Of a stretch of DNA of 64,000 bases, positions 1 to 10,996 are shown one piece after another. Made by a program: the position numbers and the translations under genes. How positions within the stretch are numbered: the stretch's first letter is position 1; each line of letters opens with the position of its first letter. Under the pieces are notes generated by a model. That model saw only the letters and a list, made by a program, of their open reading frames with translations, searched no databases and was not told the origin of the DNA. Source of the DNA: Akebia trifoliata (Eukaryota > Streptophyta > Magnoliopsida > Ranunculales > Lardizabalaceae); contig CM030718.1 of the NCBI GenBank assembly GCA_017979445.1, forward strand, positions 13,804,760 through 13,868,759, read 5' to 3'.

Positions 1-548
1 TTAGAATTAAACCCTAAGTTACTCCAGTCACTTTTGAGTAGTTAGAAGGTTGAAACTCATTCTAGGAAATCGAATCTCTTAAATTTATGAGTTAGAACCT
101 CTATCGCTTAAACTAGATAATTGGTAGTAGGAAGTTTTCAAAGAATTCTACTTTGTTTATGTTTCCTTATTTCATTTCATTTGCAAAACTTTTCGATCTA
201 AGGAGCTAACACCAAGCCTTTACGATTGAGTTATAAAAAGGTTAGAAACTAGGAATTCCTCATCAACATGTTCTAAGTAGATCCACCTCCAATGGTGTTT
301 TAATTTCATAAGTTTACTTGCTTTTAATTTCATTTACTTTAGTTTATTTTAGTAATTTTACATTTTCTTATAAGTTCAAAAATACAAAGAAAAATAGTTT
401 TAATTCCTTATAGTTAATTTGAATTTTATCTTTTTAGCTTAACTCTATTCCTCATTTCTCTTGGGTTCGATCCCCTACTTGCCCCACAAGTAAGGTAAAA
501 GTAAAATTATTATTAACTCCGGTGAGAATAACAACGATAGTCTCATCA
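1..548 (+). repeat. LTR-type repeat, family 2, copy 1 (cut by window edge)
   Basis: This stretch matches 39082-39196 followed by 40226-40668 in the same order and orientation. It ends in CATCA directly against a piece of another LTR, as expected for an inserted LTR. Relative to the second copy it lacks about 1,036 bp, and the join falls on a shared GCTTAAA. The left end is outside the window, so the full length is unknown. No ORF of note is present. The assignment to an LTR rests on the sharp right boundary and the CA end; the element lineage is not recognised. Confidence 0.55.
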
Positions 549-643
549 GTATTTGGTTCCTAGATCGTAATAACTAGGTGGCGACTCCCAAACCTCAAAG
601 GTCAAAAGCGGATCCGGCACCCCGCGGATCGAGGGCGCTTTCA
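549..643 (+). repeat. Tail of a family-1 Tat-type LTR
   Basis: These 95 bp match the last part of the LTR at 9257-10996, including the TGGCGACTCC motif (579-588) and the terminal GGGCGCTTTCA. The rest of this LTR copy lies to the left, beyond the family-2 LTR that inserted into it. To the right, at 644, the sequence changes to the inverted-homology arm. Confidence 0.8.
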
Positions 644-1990
644 TTATCGCAAACATACCACTATCTTTATATTCAATTCAATATTACATTTTCTACTTAT
701 TGTGATATTTCCTCAAAATCTCTATCATAACCTTTATAATTTAAAATCTTACTCCAGGGGATAAATCCTACATCTATTTTGTCACAATTCCATTAAGTCA
801 CCATTAATGCAACATTGTCACAAGATTATTCTTTCTCACATTTTACATCGACCTACCTCCTTAACTTATACTCTACTAAATCTCTTTTATTTTACATGCC
901 ACATGCTCTTTCAAAATTATACGATATCTTTTTCGAATTTCACCAGTTCCTCAACTCAACCATATATAGTATTAGTTATTATCCATACATTCACTTGCTA
1001 TATAGTCGCATTACTAGTCTTATAAGTCGCACTCATCTTCTCACACTTTACAACCATCATTGCACCTAAAACATACCTATCAATTATCATAACGCAGTCT
1101 AGTTGGTTCACGGTTAGTTTTTTTTATTTATTTATTCAATTTTTATTTTAAGGTTGCACCTTTTCATTCTAGTTCTGAATTAGTTTTGTTCCTTCACCCC
1201 TACTATTAGTTGAGTAGTTTCTACTTCGTCCACTTTCAGAAGCTTCGTAGTTCCAAATTATAATAAATATCAAATCGCTAGAAAAATGGTGAGGTTAAAG
1301 ATGAGGATGGGATGATAGCTTAGAATGTGGAAAACGGTAGAAAAAAGATTGGTTCTTTAGTCTATTCCAAATATTATACTAGAATAATGAATAGTGGGAA
1401 GAACAACTCTAGCAGGTATGCAAACTTTCAATAGAATTATATGATCTAGAAGAATTAGTATTGAATAGAACTCCAATTTCTAACATTATAATTAAAAATC
1501 GTACTTTCCAAAACTTCGTCGGAGACAGGTACTTTCTCTTGGGTGATAACCCTTGCTCGTGCCTGTGATAGAGGACATTATCTCTTAATATGTCCCACCT
1601 GATCACACGTGTAATATGTCAACGATCTTGTCTTCGTAGATCTCTATGAAGTAGGTAGTTGGTAGACTGGGATCTATAGGCTCTGAACCTGTCTTGTTGA
1701 TTCTTTTGGCCCTATTAGCATCATTGGAGCTCTAATTGCTCTATAACTCAATGAGGTGGGAACTCCACAACTCGGTAGTGAAGGAGTTATATATTGTAGA
1801 TACACTAATCCGAAGGAGATTGGCCTCGAATACAGCGGCCTCTTGGCCGAATCTGATCTGGGAGGAAAAGAAGTTTAAGGTTGATTAATTTGCCCCTTGG
1901 AAGTCTGTAACTCTATCTCCCCCTTGCTTTACCCTCTAAACTCGACTCATCGTATCTATATAATTAGTAGTCTCTAAAGAATCTACAGGC
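644..1990 (-). repeat. Non-coding TE-derived sequence, inverted homologue of 6290-7750
   Basis: Two blocks here are recognisable as the reverse complement of sequence to the right. Block 646-878 matches about 7515-7748, and block about 1395-1990 matches about 6290-6880. The intervening 880-1395 does not obviously match its counterpart. Because the right-hand copy runs into a chromovirus polypurine tract and LTR (8157-8170), both are probably interior pieces of related elements lying in opposite orientation. The short ORFs here (for example minus 1606-1409) do not resemble any protein I know. Confidence 0.55.
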
Positions 1991-3644
1991 CTTCTGCAAA
2001 TCTGTCGGGATAAGTTCGGGTGCATATCTTGACAATCTAGTGAACATCATATCATAGTCTGTAATCGATAGGTTACCTAGTACTAATCTCAAAAACTCTT
2101 AGTGCTTGATTTCTTAAGCAGTATCGATAATTCTTCACCTGATTTTTGGTGGATTCCTAATGATGAATATAAAAGAACTCGAAGGCTTGTGAGTACTGCT
2201 TAATTCGTTCTGTTTCTAGTCTTTTCATCCCCATACTCGTCACTACTCGACCTAGAAATTTACGCACGCTTAGGATCGCTACACCTTACACCTGACTTAG
2301 CAAGCACGTACGCATAGGTTCATTACACAATTCGATAACTTAGAGACCTCGTTACGCTAGAAAAATATAACTTTAGAACTTAGAAATACTCACACAGTGG
2401 CTGAAAGAAACCTCACGCTGAAATCCCTAAAAAACTGTAAAAATCACAAAATGATGAAAATACCCTTCATAGATTTTGGATGTTCGAAAAGTCTTGAAAG
2501 TACCTCCATTGCACTCAGAACATGATTTCGAGTCTAACGAGACCCAAATCGATGAAAACAGAGAAATTTATAAAAATTTGTGAAAAAAATCATCAAAATG
2601 ACGAAAATACCCCTCATAGACCTCGGACCTCCGAAAAATCTCGAAAGTACCTCCATTGCACTTAGAATGTGATTTCGAGTCTAACGAGACCCAAATCGAT
2701 GAAAATATAGAAGTTCAAGAAAAATCTGTAAAAATCGCCCAAAAGACCAAAATACCCTTCAATATCCAATTCTACAATTTAGAGATCCCGATCCCTAGGA
2801 CAATGTAATAAAAATCAAAATCCAATCTAAAATAAAAAAAAATTCAAATTAAAAATTAAACAATTCAAATTAAAAAAAAATCCAAATAATTAAAATTAAA
2901 ATCAAACAATTCAAATTAAAATCAAACAAACAATTAAAATCGAACAATTAAACCCAATCAAAATTTTTTCAAATTAAAAATAATAAAATAAAAAAAAAAT
3001 TTCAACCCGTTCAAAATTTAAAATTAAATTCAAATTAAAAAATTAAAACTCAAATTAAAATCAAATCGAAAATCACCCGACCAATTAAAACGTAAAAATA
3101 AAATTAAAATCGAATGATCAACCAATCAAAAAATTAAATCAAATTAACCAACAACCAAATTTAATATCAAAATTCAAAATTTAAAATCAATACAAATTCA
3201 AATGTAATTTAAAATATCAAATTAAATTTCAAATCAAAACATCAACTAAAATAAAATAAATTTTTTTTTTGAAATTAACTAATTGGAAACAAAATCAATT
3301 CATTAACTTAACCAATCACGAATCATTGACGGAGAATTACCGTAGTACGAGTAGCGTAGGAACCCCCTCTCTCATTCTTTTAAAAAATAAAAATAAAAAT
3401 AAAAATAAAACAAAAATAAAAACACGTTTTTTCCTCTTCTTCCCCAACGCCTTCTTCTTCCCCACGTTCTTCCCCACTTCTTCTACTTCGATTACCACCC
3501 ATACAACTACCCACGCACTCCTTCTCCAACTCTCTCCATCACTCTCCACTCCATAACCTTCCTTCTCCAACTACTGCCATGCCCCCACGTTGGACAGTAA
3601 ATATGTTCCATCTCCTCTTTCCCATCTATCCATAACAGCCCTCA

Positions 3645-3645
3645 C

Positions 3646-3698
<53 letters not shown>

Positions 3699-3700
3699 CC
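3645..3700. repeat. Compound (CT)n-(CA)n microsatellite
   Basis: About 14 CT dinucleotides pass directly into about 12 CA dinucleotides. It lies inside the family-3 LTR and encodes only low-complexity shadow ORFs. Confidence 0.95.
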
Positions 3701-3907
3701 ACGTTTCATAAAGGAACCATTATAAAAGAGGGGAAGGAGAACAAAAGGGAAAAGACGTTTTGGGGAGAGGCAGCCATTAAAAGAAGGAAGAAACGTTTTT
3801 AGCAACAACCATTAAAAAAAAAAAAAACAGTAACATCAAAGGTCCCTCTTCTTTGTTCTTCAACCCACAGCTATTCCAACCTCCCTCTCTATCTCTCTCA
3901 CGTTCTA

Positions 3908-3929
3908 CCCCCCCCCCCCCCCCCCCCCC
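3908..3929. repeat. Poly-C tract, 22 bp
   Basis: An uninterrupted run of 22 C lies in otherwise AT-rich DNA inside the family-3 LTR. Runs this long are prone to length error in sequencing and assembly. Confidence 0.9.
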
Positions 3930-4899
3930 AACCTCTTATTTTTGCTGTCTTCTCCATCATCTCCATAAAAAAAACAGCAAGTCTCCATATTGATGGTAGC
4001 CATTAAACCTGCAACAAGAGTGCTTCTCTTTAGGTTTACCACATCTCTACATTTCTCATCTCCATTGAATCGTAATCTATTTTCAATGTCTCCTCACCCA
4101 AGCAGCCCATAACAGTCCTTAAACCTCCATTAATGTCCTCCACAGCCATGCCATTAAACGTGATCCACAGTTCTTCTCCATTAATGTCTTCCACAACCAC
4201 ACCATTCTCTACATCTTCTTCACCATTAAAAGGTAGCAGTCTCACCTCCATCATTGCTTCTTGAACGCCCCACAGTTCAGCCATCTTCAATCTCTGCCTT
4301 CTTCTCCAACTCGTCCCAACAGCAACACATGTTGCTTTTTCTTTGTTTCTCTCACAGCCAGTTAACAGCCACAACATTAGCAACATCAACGGCACTTTGT
4401 TTTTCATTTTTCCTCATATAGCCAACAATCACAATCAGCCGCACGAAACAACTCACAAGCTGTTTCGAGGTTTTTTTTTTTAAGGAGTTCAAACATCCGA
4501 AGTTATTCGGTGAAGGTGAGTTTTTATTCTTTTTATTTTTTTTTATTTTTATTTTTTATTTTTATTTCCTTGATTTTATTTTATTTATTTATTTATTTTA
4601 TTTTTATTTTTTTGCACTAATTCGATTAGTCGATTTTTGAGATATACGTGATGCTAATGGTGATCTTTATGATTCCAAAATATTAATGGACCGATTCGCT
4701 CATTTTTGGTGATAGATTGAACGAATTAATTCATATATATCAAATTGATGAATTGGCTCCTTGGGTGTTCATATTATCGAGTCAATTTATCGATTTATGA
4801 TGTTATTGGGCCAACCCGCTAACATTGATATTAATCAACTCACTAATATGTGGATTAATTCATGAATTTTGGTACACGTGGAGGGTAAAGAAATCGATT

Positions 4900-5720
4900 T
4901 TTTTTTTATCAAGATTGATGAGTTGACTCGCTGATTTTGGGGCCATTGAGAATGCAAATCGAATTTTTTAAAAATTAGACACGTGGGTTAAATCACCGAT
5001 TTAATACACGTGGCGACTCCAAAAAAAAAATTATGATTCTTATGATATAAAAATTACGAGTCGACTCGCTGATTTTGGGGCCATTGAGAATGTGAATCGA
5101 ATTTTTTAAAAATTAGACACGTGGGTTAAATCACCAATTTAATACACGTGGCGATTCCAAAAAAAATTATGATTCTTATGATATAAAAATTACGAGTCGA
5201 CTCGCTGATTTTGGGGCCATTGAGAATGCGAATCAAATTTTTTAAAAAATTAAGCACGTGAGTTAAATCAACGATTTAATACATGTGGCGATTCCAAAAA
5301 AATTAGGATTCTTATGATATAAAAATTACGAGTCGACTCGCTGATTTTGGGGCCATTGAGAATGCGAATCGAATTTTTTTAAAAATTAGGCACGTGGGTT
5401 AAATCACCGATTTAATACACGTGGCGATTCCCAAAAAATTAGGATTCTTATGATATAAAAATTGCGAGTCGACTCGCTGATTTTGGGGCCATTGAGAATG
5501 CGAATCGAATTTTTTTAAAAATTAGGCACGTGGATTAAATCACCAATTTAATACACATGGCGACTCCAAAAAAAAATTAGGATTCTTTTGATTAACAAAT
5601 TGCGAGTCGACTCGCTGATTTTTTGGGACATTGAAAATTTGAATCGATTTTATTTTAAAATTAAGCACGTGGTTAACTCACCGATTTAATACACGTGGCA
5701 AGTCAAAATTTGTGAGTTAA
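4900..5720. repeat. 136-138 bp tandem array (about 6 units) with PBS-like decamers
   Basis: The anchor TCGACTCGCTGATTTTGG (TTGACTCG in the first unit) recurs at 4923, 5061, 5197, 5333, 5469 and 5607, giving periods of 138, 136, 136, 136 and 138. Each of the first five units contains CACGTGG/ACATGG leading into TGGCGAYTCC (5011-5020, 5149-5158, 5286-5295, 5422-5431, 5558-5567); the sixth is degenerate. The array sits inside the family-3 LTR. The decamer is the same word that begins the tRNA-Arg primer-binding sites elsewhere in the window. Confidence 0.9.
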
Positions 5721-6249
5721 CCCACTGAATTTAATGCACGTAATGGTTCAAAAATCGAATCTCTTTGATAAAATATTTTCAATGAGCCAATTCACTAATC
5801 TTATATACGTGGCCTTGAAAATCGATTTCGTATTGTTCAAAATATGATCGAATTGATCCATTAATTTTTGGTGCCATGTATGCCTCATTAAATCATGTAA
5901 TTATTTTAACCGTAGGATTTGTTTAGTAAATCCAATGCAATTTGATGATGATTGGGCCTTAGTTTGACTTCTAATCTTTGAATGTTGACCATAAGATAAT
6001 TTTGGATCACAGTAGAGACTGATCATCTTGATCAGGCGGATTCGGTGCCTAACACCTTCCGAAATCTGTAACCTGACCCCTTATCCATCTCTCTGATCCA
6101 CGGACCGACCCATATCCATTTGGAGTTAATTTTGGTTCCTAGACCTAAACTAGGTGGCGACTCCCTATTCTTTTAAAATCCCCAAGATACGTAGATCGGA
6201 CCCCTAATCCGCTATTCTGCGGACGGCCGCGGGGATCGAGGCGATTTCA

Positions 6250-8156
6250 ACTATAACCCTACCTAAGGGCCAAGAGATTGATGATTGAGACTACCAATTA
6301 TAGAGATACGGTAAATCGAGCTTAAAGGATAAAACGAGAGGAGATAGAGTTTCAGACCTCCAAGGGGCAAAAGAGTTGACCTTAGATTTCTTTTCTACCC
6401 ATATCAGATTCAACCAAGAGGCCGATATATTCGAGGCTAATCTTCCCCGGATCAGTGTATCCACAATATAGAACTCCTCCACTATCAAGTTGTAGAGTTC
6501 CCCAATCGTCGAGTTATAAAGCAATTGGAGCTCTAATGATGCCAACAAGGCCAAAGGAATCAACAAGGTAGGTTCAGAGCCTACAAACCCCAGTCTACCA
6601 ACTGCCTACTCCACAGAGGTCTACGAAGACAAGATCATTGACATTGTTACGCGTGTGGTCAGGTAGAACATATTACGAAATAATGCCCTCTATCACAATC
6701 GCGAGCAAGGATTGTGACCCAGGAGAAAGTACCTGTCTCCAATGAAGTTTTGGAAGGTACAATTTCTAATTATAATGTAAGAACGTGGAGTTTTACTCAA
6801 TATTGGTTCCTCTAAATTATATAATTCTGTGAAGAGTTTGTACACTTGCTAAAACTAGAAACCATTGACACAGGTCAAGTAATGAAATTATTTATACCAT
6901 CAGGAGGCCTTGCGAAGAAAGAATAAGATTTTTGGAAGATCATTTAAGAACTTGCAAAATAGATATTAGAATAATTGTAAAGTGTGAAAAGACAGTTGCT
7001 GTTCAATTCGTACGCTAGTCTTTATATCAATAGTCTAGTCAATTACTTGTATATTATGCTAGTAGATAAGCAAATACTTCTTGTATATCCTTCTTGTCGA
7101 GAGCTACTTCCTCGAATATCAACGTAGGGAATCGCGTATCTTTTCTTTCGACTGAAGATGGCTTAACTGTGGGAGGTCTAACAATTGAACTATTAGATGA
7201 AGCAGCTCTTGCTTTATGACTTCTTGAATTGATTATCCTTCTTTAAAAAGATAGATCCTCTTTTCCCTTTCATCTTTCTATCATCGGTGTCAGCTCTAAC
7301 TCTTCTTTTGCCTTCTCATTTCATGATCGCCTTCTAATAGAGGAATTCATTATTATCGTTCTCGTTAAGTGATAAATTCTTTCTACAGACAAGCGCTCAC
7401 TTCGAGACTTCGATCGTGGCTCATTTTCATTCTTCGAAACGAAAGTGCTATAAGTAAAGATAATGATTCCGTAGAAGCAGTGACTACCACCTGCCTGTGC
7501 CCACATCTATCCTAAAGAGATTTAGTAGAGTATAAGTTAGGAGGTGGGTCAATGTAAAATGTGAGAAAGAATAATCTTGTGACAATGTTGCATTAATGGT
7601 GACTTAATGGAACTATGAGAAAATAGATGTAGGATTTATCCCCTCGAGTAAGATTTTAAATTATAAAGGTTATGACAGAGGTTTTAAGGAAATATCGTAA
7701 TAAATAGAAAATGTAATATTGAATTGAATATAAGATAATGGTGTGTTTACGGTAAGACTATGCATTGAGGAGTAATATTCATAGCAAATATAAGTAAAAC
7801 ATAACAGACAGTGTAATTGATAAGAGAATAAAATAAAGAATAGAGGAGATGTGAAAGGATTGTTATTGATAAACATTGGTGGGGAAATGATACAAGGTGA
7901 ATTGACTGTTATCTTAGGGTTATACAAATAATGGATTAATTAAAGCGTAAGTTTAAATTGGAGTGATTAATTAATGAATGTATTGGGATGACGCAATACA
8001 GATGACATAAGATTATGAATTATAAATCAGATTGGTTTGGGACTAAGAATAGATGGTAATCGAGAATAAGTATTGTTTATTATACATATTGTGTTAGTAT
8101 GGTGACGACGAAGTTTGATAAGGTATAGTTTCAATTTCGAGGACGAAATTTTTATT
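6250..8156 (+). mobile_element. Decayed 3' interior of a chromovirus-like element
   Basis: This region lies between the end of the family-3 LTR and a polypurine tract and LTR start at 8157-8170. Near 8131 the sequence reads TTTCGAGGACGAAATT, a signature I associate with the stretch just before the polypurine tract of Tekay/Del chromoviruses. No integrase or chromodomain can be read, so this is either a non-autonomous derivative or heavily decayed. Parts are shared in inverted orientation with 644-1990. ORFs such as minus 7506-7321 are not recognisable. Confidence 0.5.
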
Positions 8157-8169
8157 AAGGGGGGGAGAA
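8157..8169 (+). other. Polypurine tract of chromovirus-like element
   Basis: A purine run containing seven consecutive G ends in AGAA immediately before the LTR start TGTAAAATCCCG. This is the normal position of the plus-strand DNA primer site in LTR retrotransposons. Confidence 0.8.
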
Positions 8170-9251
8170 TGTAAAATCCCGAATTTTTAATTCGTATCTC
8201 GAGGAAAAAAATAAATAGTAGAATTTTAAGAAAATCTTGAAAGTGGGACTTAGGGGTAAAACTTTAGGATGTTTCTGATCATTTTTAAAGGAATCTGACC
8301 TCACCATTGGATTCAAAATTATCAAAAAAATATACTTTAGCTTGTAAGCACGCTTAAATGCGAGTCCGAATATAAAAGTTACAAAATTCTCGATTATCGG
8401 GTCGGATCAGGCTAAAATAATGACTTATTGGTAGAGAAAGAATTGTTAAGATTTAATCATACCATTGGGTTTGTAACGAAAAATTATTGAACATGGACTA
8501 TTTATTTGTCATTTTTGAAGATCAGGAAATCGAATTATCGTCAAAAACGAAAACAACATCAAGTTTAGGGGTTACCTCAAGCCAAAATTATAAATTTTTG
8601 TTAGAGACAAAATTTGAAGAAATTGACTACACCATTAGATCCGGAACGAAAAATTAGGTGAAATAGAGTATTCATTTGTCAGTTTTGGAGTTCGGATGAT
8701 CAACTTATCATCGATAAAAACAATTGACAAAATACCGAATTCGTCCCAAATTTTATATAAATAAATTTTTTTTTTATAACTTCGTCTTCCCCAACTCGTC
8801 CAACAGCCAACGGTTTTTTAAAAAAAATTTATTATTTTCTTCGATCTTCCACCTCAGATCTCTCGCAAATGGCTCACCGTCGACAACCGACACAGAAGGG
8901 AGAAATGTCTACAGCTACGTTCTCTACAAAACTCACCCAACCTCTTTCCATTTCATTTTCTTTTTCATCTAATATCGTCAAAAATTAGCCGTATTTATAT
9001 ACGAAAATTTTGAAACTTTGACCTCGGATTTCATCCGTTTCTTGGTCAAACCGTTTTCCGACACAGAAGGGAGAAACGTTCACAGCCTCGACATCTACAA
9101 AACCTACCCAAATTCCTTCCGTTTTCTTATTTTTTTCACCCCATATCGTCAAAAATCAGTCGTATTTTTATACGGAGGTTTTGAAACTTCGACCTTAGAT
9201 TTCATCGATTTTGGGGTCAAACCGTCTTCCGTCGCAGAAGGGAGAAAAGAC

Positions 9252-9256
9252 GACGG
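9252..9256. other. Target site duplication GACGG (left)
   Basis: The same five bases follow the LTR at 10997-11001. Confidence 0.9.
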
Positions 9257-10996
9257 TGTAGACACCCCATTTTTGCATCCGCCTGATTAATCAACTCGTC
9301 AATCCGATCGCAATGATTCCCAATGATGGATGTGATTCCATTGCTTTATTTTGTTACCCGATATGTTTCAGAAATCCGGATGAGGTATCTCGAATTGACA
9401 AAACCTTAGAAATCACGCTACGCTAGGAAAATACGACTTCAGAAACATAGAAATCATCATCTTGCAGACCAAAAAGAAGCTTCACGATAAAAATCACTAA
9501 AAATTGATCAAATTACCAAAATACCCATAATCTCAAAATAACCCTAGAGCCTACGTTACGCTTAGGAAAACTCTCTCAAACACATAAAACAACAAATCGA
9601 AACCAAATAAATCATTTCACCAATTTTAACAGAATTCGACAAAATTATGAAAATGCCCCTCATAAAGTTCATGACCATTTCACACAAAAAATTTCATAAA
9701 TGACACAAACCAATATTTCCATTGAATTCCTTACGAAAAATCGATTCTAAAACATCTTGGAACATAAAAAACTGACTTAAAACGTGAAAAGTCCTCTCCG
9801 GGGGTAAAATGGTAATTTCACAATTTTCATAATTAAAAATTTTGAAATTAATAAATAAAACATTAAATAATTAAAGTGAAACATTGATGAAATTAATTTA
9901 AAATTTTGAATTAAAAAAAATTGATCAATCGGGCTTTCAAGTAAAATTGTTGAGGGTTCGTGAGATATTTCTTTAAGGACCCCTCCATTTGGGGGTCCAA
10001 AGAATTAAAGATATTTTAGAGGGGGGTTCTCCAAAAATTAAAAGTAAATCAAGTAAGACTGAAGTCAAGGTATTAAAGTCAATCACGTGAAACTGAAGTC
10101 AAAATTAAAGTCAATTAAGCAAGACTGAAGTCAAGATATTAAAAGTCAATCAATTAAGACTAAAGTCAAAACATTAAAAGTCAATCAAATAAGACCAAAA
10201 GTCATAATAGAGTTCTAATTAAATAATAACTCATCTAATAGAGTTCTAACTTAAAAACAATTCTACCTAAAACAATTCTAATTAAAACACAACTCTACCA
10301 AAAACAAGTCTAACTAAAACACAACTCTAACTAAAAGAACTCTAATTAAACACTAACTCTATCTAAATCTACCCTTAAAAAAATCTATAAATAGAGGTCC
10401 TCACACCCTATTTTCGTATAATCATAAACCCTAAGAGAAGTAGGTCTAAAAGCCCCCTAGCCTCCCATTAGCCCTAGTTTTGGAGCCCCAACTCCTTACC
10501 TAACATCCCTCCTTCGATTTTAGCCTAAGAAATACCTAAAAGCCTTCCAAAAACATCATAAAATCTGCAACAAACTTGAAGAGTTCAGATCTAAAATAAG
10601 GAGATACCTTGCCTTGGAGATCCGAAATCAAATCCGGAGACAGAACGAAGCAAGAGAGTACGGCACAATGAGTTATTTTTGTCAGATCTGAGGGAACAAA
10701 GTCCTTGCTATCGGAAAGGTATAAAATTTTTTATTTATTTATTTTTATCTAGGTTTTTAGCAATGTAATTTATTTGGGAAATTAGTAGAGATCAGCTTTG
10801 GCCAAGCGAGGTTTGTGCCTAACACCTTCAACCCCGTAACATGATCCCCGAATTCAGTTTTGTTGGTTCTAGATTAGTTTTTTTTATCCGTTTAGAGTTA
10901 TTGATCGGTTCCTAGACCGTAATAACTAGGTGGCGACTCCCAAACCTCAAGGATCAAAAGTGGATCCGTGCACCCCGTGGATCGAGGGCGCTTTCA
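9257..10996 (+). repeat. Family-1 Tat-type solo LTR, 1,740 bp
   Basis: It begins TGTAGACACCCC, ends GGGCGCTTTCA and is flanked on both sides by GACGG, so both ends are exact. No internal region is attached, which marks it as a solo LTR left by LTR-LTR recombination. A TATA-like CTATAAATAG lies at about 10388, and the U5-like segment contains TGGCGACTCC at 10931-10940. It splits the third tandem unit of the chromovirus LTR. It is the longest family-1 copy in the window and a good reference for the others. Confidence 0.93.
10385..10398 (+). promoter_or_regulatory. TATA box of the family-1 LTR
   Basis: CTATAAATAGAGG lies about 870 bp into the LTR and is followed by a C/A-rich leader. The same motif appears in the family-1 LTR at about 14132 and, on the minus strand, at about 61020. 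This matches the expected U3/R promoter position. Activity is inferred only. Confidence 0.6.

Larger units (their letters stand above)
2240..6249 (+). repeat. Long Tat-like LTR (family 3), left end unresolved
   Basis: From about 2,340 the sequence resembles the early part of the family-1 LTRs (the TTACGCTAG...AAAATA block, then the AAAATACCC blocks). It ends at 6249 with TCCTAGACC..CTAGGTGGCGACTCC and GGGATCGAGGCGATTTCA, parallel to the family-1 LTR end. In between are two or three copies of an about 148 bp unit (2452-2750), A-rich low-complexity DNA (about 2815-3260), a CT/CA microsatellite, a 22 bp poly-C run and a 136-138 bp tandem array. If one LTR, it is about 4 kb, within the range known for Tat/Ogre-type elements. 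I could not fix the TG start or a target duplication. ORFs inside it look like chance ORFs. Confidence 0.5.

Noticed and set aside
4036..4407. Minus-strand 123-codon ORF with a signal-peptide-like start
   Set aside because: It lies inside a long LTR next to low-complexity DNA. The hydrophobic start is the only protein-like trait and no family resemblance is seen.
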